Assembly: GCF_003385395.1 (NCBI RefSeq)
Contig: NZ_QNUG01000016.1
Span: 1-64,000, forward strand
From: Epilithonimonas hispanica
GTDB taxonomy: Bacteria > Bacteroidota > Bacteroidia > Flavobacteriales > Weeksellaceae
Reading direction: 5' to 3'
DNA length: 64,000 nt
A program made the translations under genes and the position numbers. The notes under the pieces are model-generated. The model was given only the letters and a program-made list of their open reading frames with translations. It searched no databases and had not been told where the DNA came from. Below are positions 8,697 through 19,124 of this stretch, piece after piece. Every line of letters begins with the position of its first letter. Within the stretch, counting starts at the first letter, position 1.

Positions 8697-9539
8697 TTAC
8701 TCAAAAACCTCAAAATCAATCCCGTCAAAACTTGCAAAAACCATTGTTGGATAAGAATCTTGATGAAAAATATTTCCTTCAGAATCAATTCCGATTGCGC
8801 CTGCAAAACCGTCAATTTCTTTTAATTCTTCGAAGGTTCTATCAAAAGCATTTTCTATAGTTAAACCATCTGTAACTCGGGTAACTATTTTAGCGGCAGT
8901 TGCGTTGCTCACAATATCCTCACCAACTCCGGTACAACTCACAGCACAAAATTGATTGGCGTAATTTCCTGCAACAGTTGCAGAATCAGAAATTCTTCCG
9001 GGGATTTCAAACCCTTTTCCACCGGTTGAAGTAGCAACAGCTAGTTTTCCGTGTTTGTCAATGGCGACTGCACCAACAGTTCCTTTTCCTCCGTTTTTCA
9101 GTTTTTCTTCGTATTCTTTTCTTCGTTGCGGGATTTCTGTCGAGAAATCTTCGAAACCATTTTCTGCAGCATAAATTTTTGCACCATTTCCACCAAGAAC
9201 GCGGTCGTCTTCTTTAATCAATTCCTTAGCAACAAAAATTGGATTCTTAACATCTTGAATATTAATCACGCCACTCATTTTCTGAGTTTCGCCATTCATA
9301 ATCGCAGCGCTCATTCGGATTACACCGTCACTTTGGATTTGTGAACCGATTCCAGCATTGTACAGTTCATCATCTTCCAAAAGCGAAACCGCATAAGCAA
9401 CAGTGTCGAAAGCCGAATTGTCTTTTAGAAATTCATAAGATTTTTTAGCAATGTCTTTCAATGAGTTTTGTTTTGCCAATTTCACTTCATTGCTTTGACT
9501 GCTTTCGGAGAAAAATCCGCCGTGGATGATTATTTTCAT
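8697..9539 (-). CDS. iaaA: Isoaspartyl peptidase / L-asparaginase (Ntn hydrolase)
   Basis: 280-residue N-terminal-nucleophile hydrolase. Autocleavage before T154 (GKGTVGAVAID) would yield the active alpha and beta subunits; GGRI/DSA-type and CTGVGE segments that bind substrate are visible. Beside cyanophycinase, its likely job is to split the beta-Asp-Arg dipeptide released from cyanophycin. The frame is open to 9584, but MKIIIHGG at 9539 is the usual family start. It lies 142 nt downstream of the cyanophycinase gene on the same strand, with a hairpin repeat between them. Confidence 0.92.
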   Translation of the reverse strand: MKIIIHGGFFSESSQSNEVKLAKQNSLKDIAKKSYEFLKDNSAFDTVAYAVSLLEDDELYNAGIGSQIQSDGVIRMSAAIMNGETQKMSGVINIQDVKNPIFVAKELIKEDDRVLGGNGAKIYAAENGFEDFSTEIPQRRKEYEEKLKNGGKGTVGAVAIDKHGKLAVATSTGGKGFEIPGRISDSATVAGNYANQFCAVSCTGVGEDIVSNATAAKIVTRVTDGLTIENAFDRTFEELKEIDGFAGAIGIDSEGNIFHQDSYPTMVFASFDGIDFEVFE

Positions 9540-9570
9540 AGATTTATTTTTAATGGAATAATTGAAAATA

Positions 9571-9668
9571 AACCACATAGTCAAATAGTTTTATTGAAAT
9601 TTTAAGGATAAATAGATTTGATTCTATGTTTCCTTTTTATAGAGATTTTTCTATGTGTCTATGTGGTT
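9571..9668. repeat. Inverted repeat in iaaA-cphB spacer
   Basis: AACCACATAG (9571-9580) and CTATGTGGTT (9659-9668) are perfect 10-bp inverted arms about 80 nt apart, with further CTATGTGTC-like sequence near the right arm. It fills most of the spacer. No T tract follows, so a dispersed repeat is more likely than a terminator. Confidence 0.55.
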
Positions 9669-9681
9669 GAAAAAGTTTTAG

Positions 9682-10575
9682 TTATTCAGAACTTACCTGC
9701 GGAATCGGATTGTACTGAGAATTAACAATCGTCATTTCTCTGGTTTTCAAATCGAAAGTATCATTCATAGAAAGCACATCAACAATCAAATTTTTAATAG
9801 AAATAGGTTGCCCCAATTCTACATTTGTTAAGTTGGTATCTTTGATTTGAAGTCCATCTACCAAAATCACAAGGCCAGAACCAATTGCGGTCATCGTATC
9901 ACCTTCAATGAATAAACCGGTGTCTTCACCAAGACCAATTCCCAAAGTTCTCGGATTATTTACAACAGCTTGAAATAATCTTCCAATTCTTCCCCTTTGA
10001 ACAAAATGTGTATCAATAATGACATTTTCTATGAATCCAAGACCTTGAGTCGTTTTGATTTCACCTTTCAAAAGGGCTTCCGAGCTGGAACCTTGATAAA
10101 TCATATTTTCCGATGCAGCAGCAGCTCCCGCAGAAGTTCCAGCGTAGATAAAGTCTTCGGTTTGATATTTAGTTAAAATCGCATCGTGAAATCTTGTTCC
10201 TCCAAGAATTGAGGTCAGGCGAAGTTGATCGCCACCTGTAAACATTACAACATCTGCGGCATTAGCTCTTGCAACAATCGCATCACTATTTGCTTGTTCA
10301 CGATTCTGAATGTCAAGAATATTGCAATGTTTTGCACCCAGATATTCGAATGCTTTTTTATATTCAGGTCCCACGATGTCTGGGATTTGTGATGCAGTCG
10401 TGATAACTTCTATAACAGAGTTTTCTTTATGTTTGGACTCATCGATTATTTTTCTGAGGATTCCTCTTTCAAAAAAGTTGAGGTTTTTTTCTACATTTTG
10501 GTCAAACTCGATTTCTGTAAAACTTCCTTTGTTTACAGCGCCTCCGATGATGACTAATTTTCCATTTAACTTCAT
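9682..10575 (-). CDS. cphB: Cyanophycinase
   Basis: 297-residue serine peptidase of the S51 type that degrades cyanophycin to beta-Asp-Arg dipeptides. The nucleophile is S148 in AGTSAGAAAAS; FTGGDQLRL precedes it and IDTHFVQRGRIGRL follows, both conserved in cyanophycinases. Intracellular (no signal peptide), which fits digestion of the cell's own granules. ATG at 10575 is chosen over 10584 because a -7 box at 10582-10589 overlaps the longer start. It is divergent from cphA. Confidence 0.95.
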   Translation of the reverse strand: MKLNGKLVIIGGAVNKGSFTEIEFDQNVEKNLNFFERGILRKIIDESKHKENSVIEVITTASQIPDIVGPEYKKAFEYLGAKHCNILDIQNREQANSDAIVARANAADVVMFTGGDQLRLTSILGGTRFHDAILTKYQTEDFIYAGTSAGAAAASENMIYQGSSSEALLKGEIKTTQGLGFIENVIIDTHFVQRGRIGRLFQAVVNNPRTLGIGLGEDTGLFIEGDTMTAIGSGLVILVDGLQIKDTNLTNVELGQPISIKNLIVDVLSMNDTFDLKTREMTIVNSQYNPIPQVSSE

Positions 10576-10581
10576 AGATAA

Positions 10582-10589
10582 CAAAAATA
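10582..10589 (-). promoter_or_regulatory. -7 promoter box of cphB
   Basis: The minus strand reads TATTTTTG, ending 6 nt before the ATG at 10575; a leaderless transcript is expected. Confidence 0.5.
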
Positions 10590-10791
10590 ATAAATCATTA
10601 TAGAATAAACATAATCTTAACAGCGTAAAAATCCTTAAATAAGATTTAAACTTTTAATAGTTAATGACTTATTTGAATTGTTTTGTGTTTTAAAATTAAC
10701 GATTTGTTAATTGTTTTTACAAATTGATAAAAAATTCATTTTATGTTAAAATAATTATTTCTGATTTTTATTGATTTTGAAGCTTTTCCGT

Positions 10792-10799
10792 TATCTTTG
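10792..10799 (+). promoter_or_regulatory. -7 promoter box of cphA
   Basis: TATCTTTG, with ATTG at 10770-10773 at the right distance for a -33 element, 34 nt before the ATG at 10834. Confidence 0.6.
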
Positions 10800-10833
10800 A
10801 TAAAATAGAAATGTGATATAGCGAAAAAAGGAT

Positions 10834-13461
10834 ATGAAAATAGAAAAAATACAAGTCTTGAGAGGTCCTAATATCTGGAGCATCACAAGAAAAAAATTAA
10901 TACAAATGCGCTTGGATTTGGAAGAAACCGAGCATTTTCCAACCAACAAAATTGAAGGATTTCGAGAAAGAATCGAACAGCTTTTACCATCGTTGATTTC
11001 TCACAGATGTTCTGAAGGTGTAGAAGGCGGATTTTTCAAACGTGTAGAAAAGGGAACGTGGATGGGACACGTTATAGAACATATCGCTTTGGAAATCCAG
11101 ACTTTAGCAGGAATGGATGTTGGGTTTGGAAGGACTAGAGAAACCAAAACACCAGGTGTTTACAATGTCGTTTTCAATTATCTTGAAGAACGAGCGGGTG
11201 TTTTTGCAGCAGAAGAAGCGGTAAAAATTGCAGAAGCGTTGATGAACTCCACAGAATATGATATTGAAAAATGTATTCATAATCTTAAAGAAATCCGAGA
11301 AAGAGAAAGATTAGGTCCTTCTACAGGAAGTATTGTGGAAGAAGCCGCTTCTAGGAGAATTCCTTGGATTAGATTAGGGAAAAACTCGCTGGTTCAGCTG
11401 GGTTATGGAATTAATCAGCAAAGATTTCAAGCGACTATTACTGGAAATACAAGCAGTATTGCCGTTGATATTGCCTGCAACAAAGAACTGACAAAAAAAA
11501 TGCTGGAAGATGCCGCAATTCCTGTTCCTTCAGGAGGTTTGGTTGTGGATGAAGAAGATTTGCAATATGTCATCAAAAAAATCGGTTATCCTTTGGTTCT
11601 GAAACCTTTGGACGGAAATCACGGTAAAGGTGCTTCCATCAATGTTAAGGATTATGAAACTGCGGTTATTGGTTTAGAACACGCTCAGAAATATTCCAGA
11701 AAAGTGATTGTTGAAAAATATATTACAGGTTTTGATTTCCGAGTTTTGGTCATCAATCACAAGATGGTTGCAGCAGCGAGAAGAGTTCCTGCTCACGTAG
11801 TCGGTGATGGCGAACTGAATATCCAGCAATTAATAGATAAAGAAAATCTAGACCCAAGAAGAGGTTACGGACACGAGAATGTGCTGACGGAAATTGATGT
11901 TGACAAAGACACCAACGAACTTCTTGAAAAATTAAATTATACTCTTGAAACGATTCCGCAAAAAGGAGAAATCGTTTATCTAAAATCAACAGCGAATCTC
12001 TCAACTGGAGGAACTTCGATTGATGTGACAGATATGATTCATCCCGAAAATGTTCAAATGGCTGAACGTGTTTCAAGAATTATCGGATTGGATGTCTGCG
12101 GAATCGATATTATGGCGGAAAATCTGACGCAGCCTTTGAAAGAAAGTGGTGGTGCAATTTTAGAAGTGAATGCGGCTCCGGGGTTCAGGATGCATCTTGC
12201 TCCGAGTGAAGGTTTACCAAGAAACGTAGCTGCTCCGGTTGTGGATATGCTTTATCCACAAGGAAAAGAATTTAGAATTCCGATTATTGCAGTAACTGGG
12301 ACTAATGGAAAAACGACAACGACCAGACTATTGGCTCACATTGTTAAGAATAATGGAAAAAGAGTAGGGTTCACAACGTCGGACGGAATTTATATTCAGA
12401 ATACTTTATTGGAAAAAGGAGATACTACTGGTCCGATGTCAGCTGAATTTATTTTAAAAGATCCAACTGTAGAATTTGCAGTTTTGGAAACAGCCAGAGG
12501 TGGAATTCTGCGTTCAGGACTTGGTTTTGGAAGCTGTGATATTGGTGTCTTGACTAATATCAAGGAAGACCATTTAGGATTGAGCGATATTCATAATCTT
12601 AAAGATTTGACCAGAGTTAAACGTGTGGTTTTGGACAGTGTTAAAAAAGATGGTTGGTGTATTTTGAATGCTGATGACGAATATTCTATGAGATTAGCAG
12701 ATGATTTGCGTCCAAAAGTGGCACTTTTTAGTTTGGACGAAAATAATCCTCACATCAAGAAGTTTGCGAAAGAAGGAAAAATTACCTGCGTCTATGAAGA
12801 AGGTTTTGTGACTATCAAAAAAGGAGAGTGGAAAATCCGAATCGAACGTGTTAAGAATATTCCGATTACGATGGAAGGCAAAGCGAAGTTTATGATTGCG
12901 AATGTTCTAGCAGCGTCTCTCGCGGCCTATGTTTACGGTTTCGAAATTCCGAATATTGCTTTGGCTTTAACAACGTTTATTCCAAGCGCACAGTTGACTC
13001 CAGGCAGATTGAATATTTTCAAATTCAAGAACTTCAAAGTGATGATTGACTTTGCGCATAATCCTGCAAGTTATGAAGCGATTGAAGATTATTTGAAAAA
13101 TGTTGAATCCAACAAAAAAATCGGAATTATTTCCGGTGTTGGTGACAGACGTGATAATGACATCCGAGAGTGTGGAAAAATTGCTGCAAGAATGTTTGAC
13201 CATATCATCATCAGAAATGAGAAACATCTGCGTGGCAGAACTGAAGACGAGATTAATGGATTGATTATAGAGGGAATTCAAAGTGTGGATAAAAGCGTAA
13301 GTTACGAGTGCATCCCAAAAGAGATTGATGCTTTGAAACACGCGATGAGTCTTGCTGAGGAAGGCACTTTCATTACAGCTCTTAGCGATGTTATCAATAA
13401 TGCGATTGAATTGGTTCAGGATTATCAGAACAAAGAATTACAGGACGAAGGAAATTATTAA
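10834..13461 (+). CDS. cphA: Cyanophycin synthetase
   Basis: 875-residue ATP-dependent enzyme that polymerises aspartate and arginine into multi-L-arginyl-poly-L-aspartate. Three regions are visible. The N-terminal domain covers about residues 1-160. The ATP-grasp domain covers about 210-480, with PLVLKPLDGNHGKGA and EVNAAPGFRMH. The Mur-ligase domain covers about 490-860, with the P-loop GTNGKTTTTRLL and FAHNPAS. Length matches cyanobacterial CphA1-type enzymes. It is divergent from cphB-iaaA, so synthesis and degradation genes share one intergenic region. Confidence 0.97.
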   Translation: MKIEKIQVLRGPNIWSITRKKLIQMRLDLEETEHFPTNKIEGFRERIEQLLPSLISHRCSEGVEGGFFKRVEKGTWMGHVIEHIALEIQTLAGMDVGFGRTRETKTPGVYNVVFNYLEERAGVFAAEEAVKIAEALMNSTEYDIEKCIHNLKEIRERERLGPSTGSIVEEAASRRIPWIRLGKNSLVQLGYGINQQRFQATITGNTSSIAVDIACNKELTKKMLEDAAIPVPSGGLVVDEEDLQYVIKKIGYPLVLKPLDGNHGKGASINVKDYETAVIGLEHAQKYSRKVIVEKYITGFDFRVLVINHKMVAAARRVPAHVVGDGELNIQQLIDKENLDPRRGYGHENVLTEIDVDKDTNELLEKLNYTLETIPQKGEIVYLKSTANLSTGGTSIDVTDMIHPENVQMAERVSRIIGLDVCGIDIMAENLTQPLKESGGAILEVNAAPGFRMHLAPSEGLPRNVAAPVVDMLYPQGKEFRIPIIAVTGTNGKTTTTRLLAHIVKNNGKRVGFTTSDGIYIQNTLLEKGDTTGPMSAEFILKDPTVEFAVLETARGGILRSGLGFGSCDIGVLTNIKEDHLGLSDIHNLKDLTRVKRVVLDSVKKDGWCILNADDEYSMRLADDLRPKVALFSLDENNPHIKKFAKEGKITCVYEEGFVTIKKGEWKIRIERVKNIPITMEGKAKFMIANVLAASLAAYVYGFEIPNIALALTTFIPSAQLTPGRLNIFKFKNFKVMIDFAHNPASYEAIEDYLKNVESNKKIGIISGVGDRRDNDIRECGKIAARMFDHIIIRNEKHLRGRTEDEINGLIIEGIQSVDKSVSYECIPKEIDALKHAMSLAEEGTFITALSDVINNAIELVQDYQNKELQDEGNY

Positions 13462-13479
13462 ACTTCAAATATTTCATTT

Positions 13480-13507
13480 AAAACCGCTCTACATTGAGCG
13501 GTTTTTT
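13480..13507 (+). terminator. Rho-independent terminator after cphA
   Basis: AAAACCGCTC (13480-13489) pairs with GAGCGGTTTT (13496-13505) around a 6-nt loop, followed by T. Confidence 0.85.
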
Positions 13508-13537
13508 ATTTAATATAAATGAGCTAAGAATCCTTAA

Positions 13538-14692
<1,155 letters not shown>

Positions 14693-14700
14693 ATTGATTG

Positions 14701-15651
14701 TTAAACAAACGACAGCACGGACCAAAGTCCAATCAATGAAATGATAATCCACAAAACAACACCTTGAAAAATCGGTTTAAAACCTACTGAACTCAAAATC
14801 TTTTTAGAAAGTCCTGAACCGATGAGAAACAATGTTACTGTTAATCCGATTTTAGAAATATTGACAATCGAATCACTTATTTTTCCAATAAATGGAATGT
14901 AAGTGTGAAGTAAAATCGCAACTACAAATAATCCGATGAAATAAGGAATTTTGATTTTTGCATCTTTCGATTTGAACACCCACGAGCTCGCAATTGCAAT
15001 CGGAATAATCCATAATGCTCTGGTCAGTTTTACCGTCGTTGCGATTTGCAAAGCTTCAGAACCAAATTTACTTGCAGCTCCCACAACCGAACTCGTATCT
15101 TGAATTGCAATCGCACTCCAAATTCCAAATTGAGACTGAGACAAATTGAGTTGATGACCAATGAAAGGGAATAAAAAAAGAGCCAATGAATTTAGGATGA
15201 AAATTGTTCCCAAAGCCACGCTGATTTGCCTTTCTTCTGCTTTTATAACCGGAGAAATTGCGGCAATCGCACTTCCTCCACAAATGGCTGTTCCTGTCGA
15301 AATAAGATAAGCTATTTTTCTGTCGATTTTTAAAAGCTTGCCTAAAATAAAACCGACAGACAATGTAATTGCAATCGAAATGATGGTAAACATTAAACCT
15401 TCTTTTCCGGCTTTCAGAGCGGTATGTATATTCATTCCGAATCCTAATCCGACAACTGAAAATTGCAACAAAATGCTTGTGACTTTATGATTAAGATGTG
15501 AAAACGGATGTCCAATTAATTGAGCAACAAAAATTCCTAATAACAAAGCAATCGGAGGCGAAATCCAAGGTGTTAAACAAATTAATAAAAGAATAATGAA
15601 AGTAATTTTTCTAAAAGTTTCTTTTTTCGCTAAGGTATTTTCGGTAATCAT
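14701..15651 (-). CDS. YeiH-family putative sulfate exporter
   Basis: 316-residue inner-membrane protein of the UPF0324/YeiH (PSE) family with about ten hydrophobic segments. The conserved motifs FSVVGLGFGMN, TAICGGSAIAAISPV and AIQDTSSVVGAAS are present. Family members are annotated as sulfate exporters, although the substrate is weakly established. It lies 81 nt downstream of a LysR gene on the same strand, an arrangement comparable to yeiE-yeiH of E. coli, where the two genes are divergent. Confidence 0.88.
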   Translation of the reverse strand: MITENTLAKKETFRKITFIILLLICLTPWISPPIALLLGIFVAQLIGHPFSHLNHKVTSILLQFSVVGLGFGMNIHTALKAGKEGLMFTIISIAITLSVGFILGKLLKIDRKIAYLISTGTAICGGSAIAAISPVIKAEERQISVALGTIFILNSLALFLFPFIGHQLNLSQSQFGIWSAIAIQDTSSVVGAASKFGSEALQIATTVKLTRALWIIPIAIASSWVFKSKDAKIKIPYFIGLFVVAILLHTYIPFIGKISDSIVNISKIGLTVTLFLIGSGLSKKILSSVGFKPIFQGVVLWIIISLIGLWSVLSFV

Positions 15652-15732
15652 AACCTATATTATTTTACAGCAAATTTCCGCAGTAAAAACAGGGTAGAGA
15701 AATAACTATTTTTAATATACAATAACTTTAAG

Positions 15733-16617
15733 TTATGAAGATGCGATGTGATTAAAGAATAATTCCTGCAATTTGTTTTGGTCTCCTTGATTGATGACTC
15801 CATAAAAACAACGTTCAAAATCCAATCCTTTGATGTCAATAATTTTAAGCTCGTTATCTTTCAGTTCTTTGAAAATAGAATGGATGGAGAGAAAAGCATA
15901 AGTATTAGAATTCAGAAGATAAGATTTGATGCTTTCGGTGCTTTGAAGTTCGATTTCTTTTTTCAGTTCAGAAAGATTGATTCTATTACGTTTCAGTTGA
16001 GAAGCAATAATGTCCAACGAACCCGAACCTGCTTCACGAAGAATAAAAGGAAGTTTTTTAAGCTCCTCAATTTTGATATTCGGTTTGCTGATCTCCTTAT
16101 TTTTACTTCTTGTACATAACACAATTTCATCTTTTACGAGACAAGTGTATTTTAGATTTTGATGATTGGGCTGACCTTCTACCACGCCCAGATCTATTTT
16201 ATTTTCGGTCAGTAGATTTTCGATGATTTCTGTATTATTGGAAATCAAAGTCACATTGATATCAGGGAATTTTTCTTTGAAAGAAGCAATGTATTTCGGA
16301 AGAAAATATTGCGCAACAGTCGTACTTGCTCCAATTCTCAATTCACCTTTTGAATGGTCGGACAAAGCAGCAATTTCAAAATCGATGTCTCGATAGATGT
16401 CCATCAATTTTTCAGTGTGTTTGTAGAGTAGAAGACCGGCTTGCGTGAGTTTTATTTTGGTTCCGTTTCGGTCAAAAAGTTTTGTTTCGTAATACTGTTC
16501 AATTTCGTGAATGTGTTTACTTACTGCAGGTTGCGAAATAAATAATTCTTCTGCAGCTTTGGTAAAGTTGAGTCGTTTTGCCGTGATATAAAAAACTTTT
16601 AATCGAAAATCAAACAT
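15733..16617 (-). CDS. LysR-family transcriptional regulator
   Basis: 294 residues: winged HTH at about 1-60 (NFTKAAEELFISQPAVSKHIHEIE) and a periplasmic-binding-like effector domain after residue 90. Similar to CysB/YeiE-type regulators; it probably controls the downstream YeiH-like gene and perhaps sulfur metabolism. The frame is open to 16731, but a -7 box at 16639-16646 and the usual LysR N-terminus (MFDFRLKVFY) support 16617. Divergent from the CLC gene. Confidence 0.9.
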   Translation of the reverse strand: MFDFRLKVFYITAKRLNFTKAAEELFISQPAVSKHIHEIEQYYETKLFDRNGTKIKLTQAGLLLYKHTEKLMDIYRDIDFEIAALSDHSKGELRIGASTTVAQYFLPKYIASFKEKFPDINVTLISNNTEIIENLLTENKIDLGVVEGQPNHQNLKYTCLVKDEIVLCTRSKNKEISKPNIKIEELKKLPFILREAGSGSLDIIASQLKRNRINLSELKKEIELQSTESIKSYLLNSNTYAFLSIHSIFKELKDNELKIIDIKGLDFERCFYGVINQGDQNKLQELFFNHIASS

Positions 16618-16638
16618 CAGTTTCTGATTTATAGAACT

Positions 16639-16646
16639 CAAATTTA
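16639..16646 (-). promoter_or_regulatory. -7 promoter box of the lysR gene
   Basis: The minus strand reads TAAATTTG, 21 nt before the ATG at 16617. The box excludes the longer reading frame. Confidence 0.5.
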
Positions 16647-16720
16647 TGAAAACCACTTTATTGAATGATGATTTTATTAAAGTAATTTCTAATGCTTTAG
16701 CCAGTCTCTTTTTCATTTGG

Positions 16721-16728
16721 TATATTTG
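16721..16728 (+). promoter_or_regulatory. -7 promoter box of the CLC gene
   Basis: TATATTTG, 17 nt before the GTG start at 16746. This placement supports GTG as the real start. Confidence 0.55.
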
Positions 16729-16745
16729 CATTCAAACTCACGGTT

Positions 16746-18590
16746 GTGAAGATTCATACTAGAAAAAAATACCTCAGCTTTTTAAAATTCAAAAGAGACT
16801 TTCAACAGTTTGGTCTGGAAAAAGCGCGCAGTTATGAGTTGATTCTGCATTGGCTCAATACACGTTTGAGCAGGAATCAATTTCTGCTCTTGTCAGGTAT
16901 TTTGGTGGGACTTACAGCTGGAATGGCTGGCGTGATTCTGAAAACATTGGTTCATAATATCCATTATTTCATCACGCACAAAGTTCATTTCGAATATCAG
17001 ATTCTGTTCTACATTGTATTTCCGTTTTTAGGAATCGTTTTAACAACTATGGTTGTTCAAGCTATTTTCAAAGGACAAGATAGAAAAGGAATCAGTGCAA
17101 TTTTATATGAGATTGCGCAAAACTCTAGTATTGTTTCTTCTGTAAAAATGTATTCTCAGATTGTTCAGAGTGCGATTACTGTAGGTTTAGGTGGTTCAGC
17201 TGGTTTGGAAAGTCCAATTGCTGTAACCGGAGCTGCGATTGGTTCCAACTACGCACAGACTTACAGACTGAGTTACAAAGAAAGAACATTACTTTTAGCG
17301 GCAGGTGCAACTGCGGGGATTGCGTCGGCTTTCAATGCGCCGATTGCGGGGATGATGTTTGCCTTCGAGATTCTGCTGACCGGTGTGGTTTTTACAGATT
17401 TTATTCCTTTGGTTGTAGCTGCGGTTTGTGGAAGTTTGCTGTCCAGGATATTATTGCAGGAAGATATATTATTTAGGTTTTATACAAGAGAAGCTTTTGA
17501 TTATAAGAATATCCCGTATTATCTTCTTTTAGGTGTTGTTACAGGTTTGTATGCACGTTACTTTGTTATTGTTTCTCAAAAAGTAGAACATTTTATCCAG
17601 AAGCTCAAGATGTCTCCAATTAGGAGAGCGATGTTTGGAGGTGCGGTTTTATCTTTATTATGTGTATTATTTCCACCATTGTTTGGTGAAGGTTATGATA
17701 CGATTAAAGCTTTTACGAATGGCGATACACTTGAGATTATCGAAAACAGTTTGTTCCGATATTTTGAATTCAGGAATTTTACGATTATTATCTTTCTGAT
17801 TTTAGTATTAATTCTGAAAGCTTTTGCAACACCATTTACCATTTTCAGTGGTGGAAACGGTGGTAATTTTGCGCCCTCGCTTTTTGCGGGTGGAACTGCA
17901 GGTTTTCTGTTTGCGGTAGTTTGTCAGCAGATTGGTTTTAAAGAAGTTCCTGTAACCAATCTTGTTTTGGTAGGAATGGCAGGCGCAATGAGCGGAATTC
18001 TATACGCGCCATTGACAGCGATATTCCTGATTGCAGAATCCAGTTTTGGATATGACCTTTTCATTCCATTAATGATTGTCTCTGTGATTTCTTACCTGAT
18101 GGCAAAACGTTTCTCTCCAATTTCTCCGGAACTGAAATCTCTTGCAGACCAAGGAAAAATCTTCACCAACAAGCACGATAAAAACCTTTTGTTTTCTCTA
18201 CGTACCAAAGATTATATTGATTTTCAATCTCAAACGATTAATGTCAATGCATCTATTACAGAGTTATTCGAAATGATAAAAAACGGTAACAAAAATACCT
18301 TTGCCGTTATTGATGATCTTGGTAAACTCAAAGGAATTCTTAATCTGGATGATATCAGACCTTATCTTTTTTCAAAAGAAACTGACTCACTATCAATTGT
18401 TAAAATTATGAAAGCGCCGCCTGCTATTATTCATCAGGAGAATAAAGCTCTGGAGATACTTCAGATTTTTGATGATACAGGCTATTGGAATCTGCCGGTT
18501 GTAGATGAGAATAACAAATTCATTGGTTTTATCTCAAAATCAGCAATCCTCATCGGGTATAGACAATTACTGAAATTATATTCTGAATAA
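16746..18590 (+). CDS. CLC-family chloride channel/antiporter with CBS domains
   Basis: 614 residues. The CLC membrane domain (about 40-460) shows the second selectivity motif as GLESP with the gating-type glutamate E155 retained, and the GGNGGNFAPSLFAGG motif. The retained glutamate suggests a proton-coupled exchanger, but this is inference. The C-terminal ~140 residues form a CBS pair (KLKGILNLDDIRP, NKFIGFISKSAIL) that usually senses nucleotides. GTG start at 16746, preceded by a -7 box. A terminator follows. Confidence 0.93.
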   Translation: MKIHTRKKYLSFLKFKRDFQQFGLEKARSYELILHWLNTRLSRNQFLLLSGILVGLTAGMAGVILKTLVHNIHYFITHKVHFEYQILFYIVFPFLGIVLTTMVVQAIFKGQDRKGISAILYEIAQNSSIVSSVKMYSQIVQSAITVGLGGSAGLESPIAVTGAAIGSNYAQTYRLSYKERTLLLAAGATAGIASAFNAPIAGMMFAFEILLTGVVFTDFIPLVVAAVCGSLLSRILLQEDILFRFYTREAFDYKNIPYYLLLGVVTGLYARYFVIVSQKVEHFIQKLKMSPIRRAMFGGAVLSLLCVLFPPLFGEGYDTIKAFTNGDTLEIIENSLFRYFEFRNFTIIIFLILVLILKAFATPFTIFSGGNGGNFAPSLFAGGTAGFLFAVVCQQIGFKEVPVTNLVLVGMAGAMSGILYAPLTAIFLIAESSFGYDLFIPLMIVSVISYLMAKRFSPISPELKSLADQGKIFTNKHDKNLLFSLRTKDYIDFQSQTINVNASITELFEMIKNGNKNTFAVIDDLGKLKGILNLDDIRPYLFSKETDSLSIVKIMKAPPAIIHQENKALEILQIFDDTGYWNLPVVDENNKFIGFISKSAILIGYRQLLKLYSE

Positions 18591-18601
18591 TTAATAAAAC
18601 C

Positions 18602-18632
18602 AAAACCGTTCTGCTGAAGAACGGTTTTTTTT
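18602..18632 (+). terminator. Rho-independent terminator after the CLC gene
   Basis: AAAACCGTTCT pairs with AGAACGGTTTT around a 5-nt loop; eight T follow. Confidence 0.88.
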
Positions 18633-18650
18633 ATGTAAATAGATTGATTG

Positions 18651-18842
18651 TTATTTCTCAGTCTTTTTGGTGTAATGTCTTATCAAAACCCCTACAGCAA
18701 ATATAAAAGTCACAGCATAAAGCGCCGATAAAGCCTGCTTTTCCACTGTAAAGGTTTTAAAATCGATTTGCTTGTATAACGCAGCTCCCACAATCAGAGC
18801 AACAATCCACATTGTGAATACGGGCGCTTTTCTTTTTTCCAT
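18651..18842 (-). CDS. Small two-helix membrane protein
   Basis: 63 residues with two hydrophobic segments (about 8-24 and 38-55) and a basic, lysine-rich tail, so an inner-membrane protein with both ends likely cytoplasmic. No family recognised. It is convergent with the CLC gene and borders the decayed region upstream of it. Confidence 0.6.
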   Translation of the reverse strand: MEKRKAPVFTMWIVALIVGAALYKQIDFKTFTVEKQALSALYAVTFIFAVGVLIRHYTKKTEK

Positions 18843-18901
18843 AGAATTTAGTTTTTTAATGAGTTATAGTTGCTAAAATAAGAATTTGTTTCTTCAAATC
18901 A

Positions 18902-19124
18902 TCAATGATTGTTGTGAGTTCTCTTTTTATAATTAATGAGATACTGACCTTTTGAAGAATTCTTAGAGAAGTTACCACTCAATTCCCAAAGGTAACGCGC
19001 ATTAGCTCTCGCATCTTCATTAGAAAATTTTTCATATTCGATTCGATATATAGAACTGAACAAACGCGAACGTCCCACACCGTGATGGCAATGGATGAGG
19101 AGAACAGGATAATTGGCTTTGTTA
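18902..19124 (-). pseudogene. C-terminal fragment of a protein tyrosine/dual-specificity phosphatase
   Basis: Minus-strand translation gives NYPVLLIHCHHGVGRSR followed by about 45 residues to a TGA at 18902-18904. HCHHGVGR is the CX5R active-site loop of cysteine phosphatases. The N-terminal half is missing: an in-frame TAA lies just upstream and there is no usable start. It is therefore a remnant, joined end to end with an AIPR-like fragment. Confidence 0.65.

Noticed and set aside
9571-9668. Terminator after cphB
   Set aside because: The arms are about 80 nt apart and no T tract follows; a dispersed repeat fits better.
16618-16731. 38 extra N-terminal residues on the LysR protein
   Set aside because: A -7 box at 16639-16646 lies inside, and LysR proteins start directly with the HTH.
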